DNA from: Scilla litardierei
Lineage: Eukaryota; Streptophyta; Magnoliopsida; Asparagales; Asparagaceae
Length of the DNA stretch: 64,000 nt
Direction: 5' to 3'
NCBI GenBank assembly: GCA_030789695.1
Contig: CM061142.1
Location: 601,843,659-601,907,658, forward strand
The notes under the pieces: generated by a model
What the model was told of the DNA's origin: nothing
Database searches by the model: none
Seen by the model: only the letters and a program-made list of their open reading frames with translations
Position numbers and translations under genes: made by a program
Shown: piece by piece, positions 55,251 through 64,000 of the stretch
Position numbering within the stretch: the stretch's first letter is position 1
Layout of the letters: every line of letters begins with the position of its first letter

Positions 55251-56236
55251 CTCCATATATCTCCTCGCTAGCGTCTCAATAGACTGTCCTACTCGAAGGG
55301 AATAAAGTGCGCGGATTTGGTCAATCGGTCTACGATCACCCAAATCGCGTCATTCTGCTTCGGACTCCGAGGTAGTCCAGTCACGAAATCCATAGTGATG
55401 TGCTGCCACTTCCACTCCGGAATCAGAAGCGGTTGTAGCAACCCTGCCGTACGCTGATGCTCCGCTTTTACCTGCTGGCAAACCAAACACTTGGCTACAC
55501 TCCGAGCCACACTCCTCTTCATACCATGCCACCAAAAGTTCAGGCGAAGATCCTTGTACATCTTGGTGCCACCAGGATGTACAGAATACGGTGAACTGTG
55601 TGCCTCCAACAATAATTCCTCTCTGATATCTCCAGCTGGCACACACAACCTAGCTCCAAATCTCAACGAACCATCCTCGTGAATCAAGAAGTCAGTCCGC
55701 AGACCGGCTTCCACCTGCTCCCGGATCTTCACCAGCTTAGCATCTCCAGCCTGTCCAGCCTTGATCCTATCCACGATCGTCGACTGTATCTGCATGCTCA
55801 TCAACGAAGAAGTCTCTCCAGGAAGAATAATCTCGATACCAGTCTCGCAAAAATCCTGCTGCAATCTCCACTACGAGGTCAACACCATCACTGCTGGAAG
55901 TCTGCTCAGCGCATCCGGAACCACATTCACCTTGACAGGGTGATACTGCAAATCAATCTCATAGTCTGCCATGAGCTCCAACCATCGACGCTGTCGCATG
56001 TTGAGCTCCTTCTGCGTAAAGATATACTTCAAGCTTTTGTGATCAGTGAAGATCTTCACCCTCTCACTCAGCAGGAAGTGTCTCCAAATCTTGAGCACAA
56101 ACACGACTGCAGCCAACTCCAAATCATGTGTCGGGTAATTTTTCTCATGAGCCTTAAGCTGACGAGAAGCATACGCAACCATATGCCCATGCTGATGCAA
56201 CACACATCCAAGACCTTTGCCAGAAGCATCGCAAAA
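55251..56236 (-). pseudogene. GYP-2 RNase H and integrase N-terminal part
   Basis: Begins at the solo-LTR junction with [12 protein letters not shown] (RNase H), then [20 protein letters not shown], the integrase zinc finger (CLVCQQVKAEHQ) and DFVTGLPRSPKQ with the first catalytic Asp. A TAG at about 55869 replaces CAG found in GYP-1. A one-base deletion near 55292 shifts the frame just before the intron. Confidence 0.9.
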
Positions 56237-56241
56237 GATCT

Positions 56242-59082
56242 TGTAACGACCACTTTTTCGTCGTACGTTGTTCGTGCATGTGCTTTTGGCCGTGCACGTG
56301 TTTGCTTTAGACTTTATTTGTTTGTGAACACTTTTGTGTGATATGCCGTTGCGAACGACTCTGAGAGTATTAAATAGTGGCACTATCTTGAAACGACACT
56401 TCTCGAGTCGTTTTTCCACAATTTAAACTTACTCGATGAGACGTGACAACTTTCACTTTTGACGGGAGACGTTTCTATTTTTAGTTTCATCGTCCGACGT
56501 CGAATTTGAGATCCGTCTTCTTAGTTAGCTCACATTCGTCGTCACGATCACCCCGATATTTATTTTATAATTTTTGGAGTTCTTTTGACCACTTTTATAA
56601 TTTTTACAAGTTTTATAATATTTTTAATAATTTATTTTTAAATTAATTTCGGCCAAATAAAATTTATTTGAGTTTAAAACGTTTTAAAGAATTTTTGAGC
56701 CAATTTCCAGCTCATTTGGACCAGGTCAAATCCTAGATTGGGTTGGAGAAGTTTAAATTCAAATTTCAAATCTTTTTGAACTTCTAATCCTATTAGATTT
56801 AGCCCTAGACCAAGTCAACCCACCTATACTATATAAGCAACCCCTAGCAAGTCCTATTTTCCAAAGAAATTAGCCCTAGCCCCTTCCAAACTCATTTTGG
56901 ACGTTGCGACGATTCGTCGCAACGTTGCGACGTTCAGCCCCCGCGCACGACCGAGAGAACGGGCCCGTTTTCCTCGCACCGACCGCTGCCAACGCCCGCT
57001 CTCCCGCTCCGCTCGCTTGCACGGCCGTCGCCCCGCTGCAGCTGTGTCCGACCGAGGAAATCTCTCGGTCAGACCGATGGCCGCCCCCGCTCACAGCCGC
57101 TCCCCGCATCGCTGCATCGCCCGCAGCTGTCGCCCGCATCTGACCGAGGCGCCCGCCCGCCATCGCCGAAGCCCGCGACGTTGCAACGCTTGCAACGTTG
57201 CAACGCTTGTCGCCCCGCTCCGCACCCCGCACGACCGAAGCTCCCCATCGACCAGACCGAAGAGAAACCCCGCACCAAGCATCGCCCGCAGCTGCTGCAC
57301 ACCCCAACGTCGCAGCCCCCGCATTCACAGCGCACGACCGAGGGTTTCTCCCGCATTGGAGGGGTACGACCGACGGCCACTTGTCGCAACCCCGCACCCG
57401 TCGCACTGCTTGCCACCGTGGGCCCCCCAAGTTCTCCAGAGTTATTGTGGGTCCCCCAAAGGCCCCTAGGAGTACTGTGGGCCCCACCAAGGTGCTTGCT
57501 CTTCGAGGATTCGTCGCGTACGACGTCGTCGCACGTCGTAGCCCGTCGTCGCACGTGCGAGCTTTGGAATCTGGAATCGTCGCCCGGGTTGATGCTCTGA
57601 ACTTTCCAGCAAGGAAACTATATTGGAATCAGGACTTGGAGCGCGTTCTATTATTCCAACCCCCGGCGTCGCTACCCGACACCGGTGTAGCTTTCGCGTC
57701 GTGTTGAGGTAACGTTTTGCACCCCTAGGACCCCCAACCCAATTGCATGCTAATCAAGACTAAAAATCAGTATTTTTAAAGTATTTTAAATGTTTTAGAA
57801 ATCACTAATCAAGATTAATAAAACGGATGTAGGCCGGTGGACTTGTGCACGTAGGAATCGTGACCTTGGACTCGTTGGACGGTGTCTTCTTGACGTGATA
57901 GCTGCAGGCAAGTGAAACTTGCCAACTTTTGTGTAGGGCCATGTTTTTAGGCCACTTACTTGCTTTTAGCGTAAAAGAGACTAGTCGGTGAAATGATAGC
58001 TGACTAGACGCCTACTTGATCTAGTTTGACAACGAAACTAGATCCGTCACCTAAATGATCTAGCTTGACAACGAAGCTAGATCCAACCATTAAAATTGTC
58101 ATTCATGCATGCTAAACTGTCACGTTTACTTTCTTACTTGTACGCTTTACTACTTGCCATGCCATGTCATCCATGCATTGATTGTTGCATCGTAGCACAC
58201 GCTACAATACTTGTCCTTGTACTACTTGTCCGGCTAGGTGCACCCCTACGCCATACTTGTTTACACACTTCCTGGCTCGTGGTCCAGAAGCGAGCATTCC
58301 AAGTTCGGGGGTAAGGCCCTGGCTCGACACACGTGGAGGGGTAGGGATAAACGGTTACTTGAGCTTAAGAGTTGGCCCGTACAGCCACTCTAGCCAAAAG
58401 ACGGAATCTCTGTGCACGAGGTGCTTACTTTTCTTGTCTTGTACTTGTCTTGTGAATGCCATGCCATGCTCGTACTGTACTTTACTTTACTTTACCTGTT
58501 GCACTCATACTTTAAACTGCCATGTCATCGCATTCATACTAGAACTGCTAGGTTGCTCTTACTTGTACTTTCAGTTTCACTTGCACAAGTCTTCCAGACT
58601 TGCTGACATGTGCCCCTTGCTCTTTTGGGTGTCACATGTTAGACCTGAGCCAGAGACCGTTGCTGAGTACGTGAGGTTTTGCTGACGCTGAGTCTGAGTC
58701 CATGGCTGCCCAGGAGGATTTTGGTGGACCCGGTGACCATGCTTTGAGTTTTGTGGAGCTTTATGTTGTTTTAGGCCTTTTGTTAGTTGTTGGTGCGTAG
58801 CACCGTTGTTTTGTACTTTGTACTTTTGTTGGCCATGTTTGGGCCTTTAGTCTCCTTCCTTTTAGCCTGATGGCTTTTCTGCGATGTTGGAAACTTAGTT
58901 TATGGATATTCTGAGATGTTTCTTTTGTCTCTTTCGTTATTATTATCTTTGTTTCGTTTCGCGTTGCAAGGACCTGCAGTTTAAAGTGATTGACGCTTAT
59001 CGGACTTGCGGCTTTGTAGCTTCAAGTCTGAGTGGACCTTCTCACGCTTCGCCTCCACGTTTTTGGGAAGCGGGGCGTGACA
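56242..59082 (+). mobile_element. Solo LTR of the GYP-2 family, inserted in GYP-2 RNase H
   Basis: 2841 bp, TGTAACGACC to GGGCGTGACA, flanked by GATCT at 56237-56241 and 59083-59087. It matches GYP-2's own LTRs but lies in the opposite orientation to GYP-2. No internal region is present, so it arose by LTR-LTR recombination after a full insertion. TATA box ATATAAG at about 56830-56836. GC-rich frames at 56876-57707 are open by composition only. Confidence 0.93.
57907..58083 (+). ncRNA. Conserved hairpin region in the solo LTR (H2 duplicated)
   Basis: H0 57907-57923. H1 arms 57981-57989 and 57999-58007 (CTAGTCGGT, GCTGACTAG), loop GAAATGATA. H2a 58018-58044 has GATCTAGTTT with AAACTAGATC. H2b 58057-58083 has GATCTAGCTT with AAGCTAGATC. 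Both H2 loops are GACAACG. H2a and H2b differ by one compensated base pair. Confidence 0.62.
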
Positions 59083-59087
59083 GATCT

Positions 59088-60512
59088 CGAATCCTCCACT
59101 CCGATCAGGCACAGCAAGTACATGGGCAGTCGTCAATCTCTCCTTCAGAATATCAAAAGCCTTCTCGCAATCATCAGAACAAACATATGGTACATCCTTC
59201 CGCGTCAGTCTGGTCATCGGCTCAACAATCCGGGAAAAGTCCTTAATGAAACGCCGATAATAGCCTGCAAGCCCAAGGAAACTCCGGATCTCAGACGCTG
59301 ACTGCGGAACAGGCCACTCTCTGATAGCCATAATCTTCTCGGGATCCACCGAAATTCCATCACCTGACACCACATGCCCGAGAAAAGCAACTCTATCCAG
59401 CCAAAACTCACACTTGGAATACTTAGCATACAAACGATGCTTCCTCAAAATCTCCAACACTGTCCTCAAGTGCGATGCATGCTCTTCCTCCGACTTTGAA
59501 TAGATCAGAATGTCGTCAATAAAGACAACGACAAACTTGTCTAGAAAGTCGTAGAAGATCAGATTCATCAGGTTCATAAAAACTGCGGGTGCGTTGGTCA
59601 CACCGAAAGGCATAACCATGAACTCGTAGTGACCATACTTCGTCCTGAACGTTGTCTTCGGGATGTCCTCCTTCTTCACCTTAAGCTGATGGTAACCACT
59701 CCTCAGATCCAACTTAGAGAACACCCTCGATCCTCCAAGCTGATCAAAGATGTCATCTATACGAGGCAAGGGATATTTATTCTTGATAGTCACAGCATTC
59801 AGCTCCCGGTAATCCACACACATGCGACGCGAACCATCCTTCTTCACCAGCAACATCGGTGCTCCCCACGGAGACACACTAGGATTGATGTAACCCTTCT
59901 GTAGAAGATCATCCAGCTGCCTACGCAACTCCTCCAACTCTGCCGGAGCTATTCGATACGACGCCTTCGAAATAGGCTGTGCTCCCGGAATAAGATCGAT
60001 CGAAAACTCGAGAGCTCGATCGGGTGGCAGTCCAGACATCTCCTCGGGGAAGACGTCGTCGAATTCACGTACCACAGCTGGTCTACTCTGCTCCATCTGC
60101 ATAGCAACAAACTCCACCGGTCTGGCCCGAAACCTGACAGGGCCAAGTGAACTTCTACCTCGACTGAACTCAAACACCGGATGTCCAGGGATTTCGAACA
60201 CCACCTTCTTCCTCCGACAATCGATCGTAGCATAGAAACTCGCTAGCCAATCCATCCCAAGCACTGCATCATAGTTGATGATGTCGTGGACAATAAAATC
60301 AGCATAAAGCTCATGTCCATAGACCACCAAAGGGCAAGAATTGCACCCAAGATGCACCGAGATCACGCCATTTCCTGTAACGATGTTCCTACTCTTGGGA
60401 AGAGGGGAAGTCGTCAAGGAATGCTTCTCCACGAAGCTCCTAGAAATAATGCACATCGATGCACCCGAGTCAAAGAGGACCCGTGCGGGAAATGTGCAAA
60501 CCAAAATCACAC
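59088..60512 (-). pseudogene. GYP-2 protease and reverse transcriptase
   Basis: Runs from the intron 1 acceptor: protease [18 protein letters not shown], then [10 protein letters not shown]. Reverse transcriptase follows with [36 protein letters not shown] and [10 protein letters not shown], and RNase H begins at [14 protein letters not shown]. This stretch is open for about 475 codons up to the solo LTR. The FIDD catalytic motif and DSGAS protease motif are intact. The gene is dead only because of breaks elsewhere and the LTR insertion. Confidence 0.92.
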
Positions 60513-60627
60513 CTAACAAACAGTCTAACAATCAAACCCTATTCTAGCAGACAATCATATGCAAGCAACCAAACATGGCTAACAATCAAAACTATCTAAG
60601 GAAGGAAACAACTAGGTTAAGAGTTAC
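60513..60627 (-). other. GYP-2 intron 1, between gag and protease
   Basis: 115 bp, GTAACTC...TTTGTTAG on the minus strand. Phase-1 removal links VIAG to VILV in frame with no stop. Without splicing a TAA follows three codons after the donor. GYP-1 has the counterpart at 24774-24893. Confidence 0.8.
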
Positions 60628-61705
60628 CTGCGATAACCTCATCCACAGCCTCGCTCTCCACTGCCGTCATCAGGTAAGCCTGCCTCCTCGGCTGCATGGC
60701 CTGCTGAAAAGCCTGCTTCTGCGGAACGAGGGCTGGTCCACGACCTGCAGGTACATGTGCTCTCTGCTGTAACGGTTGTGCTGCGACTGGTTCCTTCCAA
60801 GGCTGCTTAGACTTCGGGCACTCCTTAATAGTATGTGTAGGATCTCCACAAATCAGGCACTGTCCTAACATCCTCCTACACTGCTCCTTAACATGCCCAG
60901 TCTTGCCACAGAAATGGCAAGTCTTCTGAGTAGGCCCACCTGGCCTCTTGAACTGCACTGTCTGATTAGTCCTCACCACTCCTCTGATCTGCTCCATAGG
61001 CCTCTTCCCAGCTCCCGGTGCCTGTCCTCTCTTCTGCCTCGTAATCCTCTCGTGTCTCCGAGCAGCTACCAGTAACTTCTGATATGACTCCATATCCGTC
61101 GTAGACATTAGGCTCTGCAAGTCTAGGGAAAGACCCTGCAGAAACCTCTGAGCCTTCTCCTAAGCATCCTCCACCATCTTCGACGCGAAGCAACTCAGCC
61201 TAGTAAACTCCTGGTGGTACTGGTCCACCGTCAGATTTCCCTGCTTCAGCTCAATGAAGCGCTGCAACATCTCCCTCCTGGCAGCCTTCGGAAAGTACTC
61301 CTCATCGAACCTGGACTTGAAAGTAGCCCAGGGTATAGGACTCACCAACAACTCCTCCTCTGCATCCCACCAGTTGCGGGCATTATCCTTAAGCTGCTTC
61401 TTCACCAGATCAACCCATCCAGCCGGGTTGACATTCGACATCTTCTGATTATCCTCAGTATTCCTGATCCACTCCTCTGCAGCCAACGGTCCTTCAGATC
61501 CATCAAAGTAAGTCGGGCCCAGCTCCCGAAACTGCTTCGCTCCCGGCTCGTAGCGAGGAGCACTCTGGGTATTCTGGAGCATGCCATGCTGCACCTGCAT
61601 CATCTGATGCATCATCCTCATGATCTCAGCATTGGTGGGCTCTCTATCCGGTACCTCAGCACGATTGGGCCCACTACCAGATCGGGTTTATCGTCGTCCA
61701 GCCAT
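60628..61705 (-). pseudogene. GYP-2 gag (capsid and two zinc knuckles)
   Basis: From the ATG at 61705 it reads MAGRR and then TAA at codon 6. The frame continues (PDREPTN) to MRMMHQMMQVQHGML and the capsid domain (YFDGSEGPLAAEEWI, FDEEYFPKAARREML, DQYHQEFTRL). A TAG near 61157 replaces a Lys codon. Two zinc knuckles follow: CHFCGKTGHVKEQC and CLICGDPTHTIKEC. The last codons lie before the donor at 60627. A start at 61621 avoids the first stop, and GYP-1 also has an early stop (codon 5), so the MAGR ATG may not be the working start. Confidence 0.88.
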
Positions 61706-61852
61706 CTAATGACATTGAAAACGAACAAACAAATTAGACTCAAAGCTTAATGACTTGGATGTTGCAATTTATTTAATAGACATTCCGTTATTATCGTTGT
61801 TCCATTAGTTCGTAATTGCAAGATACGACCTGCGTGGGCCACCAACAAAACC
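61706..61852 (-). promoter_or_regulatory. GYP-2 leader with putative primer-binding region
   Basis: Just inside the LTR the minus strand reads GGTTTTGTTGGTGGCCCACG, the GYP-2 form of the block found in GYP-1 and both LARDs. Nothing else is seen in the leader. Confidence 0.5.
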
Positions 61853-64000
61853 TGTCACGCCCCGCTTCCCAAAAACGTGGAGGCGAAGCGTGAGAAGGTC
61901 TGCTCAGACTTGAAGCTACAAAGCTGCAAGTCTGATAAGCGTCAATCACTTTAAACTGCAGGTCCTTGCAACGCGAAACGAAACAAAGATAATAATAAGG
62001 AAGTGAGACAAAAGATAAATCTCAGAATATCCATAATAATAAATTCCAACATCGCAGAAAAGCCACCAGGCTAAAAGAAAAGAGTCTAAAAGAGGCCCCA
62101 GCATGGCCAACAAAAGTACAAAGTACGAAAACAAAGTAATGGTGCTACGCACCGACAACTAACAACAACCTAAGCAAAAGCAACTCCAAATCAGTCTCTA
62201 AGACTGGTCTCCGGTGTCCACCAACTCATCGTCAAAAGTAGGCTCTGGCTCAGCGTCAGCAAACACCACGTCCTCAGCTACGATCTCTGGCTCAGGGTCT
62301 AACATGTGACACCCAAAAGAGCAAAGGGCACATGTCAGCAAGTCTACAAGAGACTTGTGCAAGGAAACTGAAAGTAGGTAAAGCAACCTAGTTGTTCTAG
62401 CATGAATGCAATGACATGGCAGTTAAAGTATGTGTGCAACAAGTAAAGTAAAGTAAAGTACGAGAATGGATTGGATGTCAAGTTTTACAAGAAACACTCA
62501 CTAGTAAAGACAAGTAAAGTAAGCACGTCGTGCACAGAGATTACGCCTTTTGGCTAGAGTGGCTGCGCGGGCCAACTTCTAAGCTCAAGTGATCGCTTAT
62601 CCCTACCCCTCCATGTGTATATGGACTGGCGCCCATCTTCTGGATCACGAGCCAGGAAGTGTTTTATCATGATGGCATAGGGGTGCACCTAGCCGGACAA
62701 GGGAGTACAAGTATAAGTATTGTAGCGTGTGCTACGGATGCAACAATTAACTTGGATAACATGTAAGATGCAATGCATGACGGTTAAAAGTGCGTACAGA
62801 TAAGGAAATTAAACGTGACAGATATCAATGCATGCATGACATGGCAGGGTGACGGATTTAGCTTTGTTGTCAAGCTAGATCCTAAAATTGCGTCTAGACA
62901 GCTATCATTTCACTGTCTAGTCTCTTTTACGCTAAAAATAAGGAAGTGGCCTAAAAACATGGCCCTACACAAGAGTTGGCAAGTTTCACTTGCCTGCAAG
63001 TACAACGTCTGAGAACACCGTCCAACGAGTCCAAAGTCACAATATTCTACGTGCACAAGTCCACCGGCCTACATCCGTTTTATTATTCTTGATTAGTGAA
63101 TTCTAAAACATTTAAAATACTTTAAAAACATTGATTTTAGTCTTGATTAACATGCAATAGGTTGGGGGTCCTAGGGGTGCAAAGCGTTACCTCAACACGA
63201 CGCGAAAGCTACACTGGCGTCGGGTAGCGACGCCAGGGGTTGGAATAAAAGATTGCGCTCCAAGTCCAGATTCCAAAATAGATTCCTCGCTGGAAAGATC
63301 AGAGCAGCAACCGGAGCAACGGATCCAGATTCCAAAGCTAGCACGTGCGACGACGGGCTACGACGTGTCGCAACGTCGTAAACGGCAAATCGTCGGAGAG
63401 AAAGCTCCTAGGTGGGGCCCATAGTAGTCCTAGGGACCAATGGGGGACCCACAATATCTCTGGAGAACTTGGGGGGCCCACAGTGGCAAGCGGTGCGACG
63501 GATGCGGGGTTGCGACGATTGACTCTCGGTCGGACACAGCCGGTGCGGGGGAACGGCTCGGTCAGACACTGCAGACGGCCGTGCACGCAGCGGGGTGCGA
63601 TGCGGGGGTCGGTGCTCTCGGTCGGTGCGGAGCAAGCCGTCGGTCGGGCGCTGCGGATGCGGGGGTTCGGGCGCTGCAATGTTGCAACCGTTGCAACGTT
63701 GTGGAGTGCGGGCGTGAGCGGGCGGGCGCCTCGGTCAGGCACGGTGCGGAGCGGGCGACAGGAGCGGGGCGATGCGGGGTGCGGAGCGAGCGCTGAGCGG
63801 GCGGGGTCTCTCGGTCTGACCGAGAGATCCTCTCGGTCGGACATGGAGATGCGAGCGGGCGGTTGCAGTGGGTGCGGACGGAGCTTGGTGCGGGCGGGGG
63901 CTTCGGTCGGTGCGGGGAAAATGGGGCTGTTTCCTCGGTCGGTGCGGGTGACGGCTAAACGGGGTTGCGACGATTCGTCGCAAGTGTGAATTTGGGTTTT
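61853..64000 (-). repeat. GYP-2 5' LTR, partial (runs off the right edge)
   Basis: Starts TGTCACGCCCCGC on the plus strand and matches the reverse complement of the solo LTR with many substitutions. By alignment about 650 bp remain outside the window. Many GTTGCAACG and TCGGTC motifs lie at 63450-63990; open frames there are compositional. Confidence 0.88.
62855..62994 (-). ncRNA. Conserved three-hairpin region in the GYP-2 5' LTR
   Basis: In the minus sense: H0 62978-62994; H1 arms 62912-62920 and 62894-62902 (CTAGACAGT, GCTGTCTAG), loop GAAATGATA; H2 arms 62872-62881 and 62855-62864 with one mismatch, loop GACAACA. Confidence 0.6.

Larger units (their letters stand above)
54082..64000 (-). 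mobile_element. GYP-2: Ty3/gypsy Del/Tekay-like element, minus strand, open at both ends
   Basis: A second gypsy element of the same broad family as GYP-1. The 3' LTR emerges from the gap (54082-54232), and the 5' LTR (61853 on) leaves the window. gag-pol lies between them with two introns. A solo LTR of the same LTR family sits in RNase H. Coding breaks are fewer than in GYP-1, so it is the better template for reading the family. Confidence 0.92.

Noticed and set aside
56876..57707. Long GC-rich reading frames on both strands in the solo LTR
   Set aside because: Compositional open frames inside an LTR, Arg/Pro/Ala-rich, not conserved in length in the GYP-2 5' LTR.

Overview
This window looks like heterochromatic, repeat-packed DNA from a flowering plant nuclear genome. 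The evidence is plant-type Ty3/gypsy (Del/Tekay-like, Tat/Retand-like), Ty1/copia and CACTA elements, plus captured plant gene pieces (CDPK, B-type CDK, CSLA, PPR). I cannot name the species; a monocot is possible but unproven. I found no intact host gene, tRNA, rRNA or CRISPR array. Nearly every base up to the assembly gap belongs to one nest of transposable elements, which I resolved from LTR ends and target-site duplications (TSDs).

Layout, outermost first. LARD-1 is a non-coding LTR element on the minus strand, seen at 1-3583, 39242-39284 and 46579-46880. It was entered by GYP-1 (3584-39241, plus strand, TSD AAATT), by a CACTA element CAC-1 (39285-46575, TSD TAG) and by COP-2 (46881 into the gap, minus strand). 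GYP-1 is a decayed gypsy element holding three younger insertions: TAT-1 in its 5' LTR (3651-11081, minus, TSD CCGTG), LARD-2 in its gag (13952-23764, minus, TSD CCAAT) and COP-1 in its integrase (27944-36145, minus, TSD CAAGG). After a 500-N gap (53582-54081) comes GYP-2 (54082 to beyond the window end, minus), a relative of GYP-1 interrupted by a solo LTR (56242-59082, plus, TSD GATCT).

How the parts relate. GYP-1 and GYP-2 encode gag, protease, reverse transcriptase, RNase H, integrase and a chromodomain-like tail. Both carry two GT-AG introns at matching places. The LARDs have no coding domains but share the gypsy elements' post-LTR sequence, polypurine tract and LTR tips, so they are probably mobilised in trans by such elements. 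TAT-1 keeps gag and an antisense gene with its own TATA box but has lost pol. COP-1 is the youngest element: its 605-bp LTRs differ by one base by eye, and its gag-pol is broken by only two TGA codons.

Most interesting observations: (1) CAC-1 carries pieces of at least six unrelated host genes, all on one strand and several with splice sites, so it may make a chimeric transcript; (2) three clustered hairpins in the gypsy LTRs change their stems by paired substitutions while keeping their loops, which suggests a selected RNA structure; (3) a stem-loop beside the polypurine tract shows the same pattern; (4) COP-2 has an array of hairpins with different arms and one constant loop; (5) two conserved introns lie in gypsy gag-pol.
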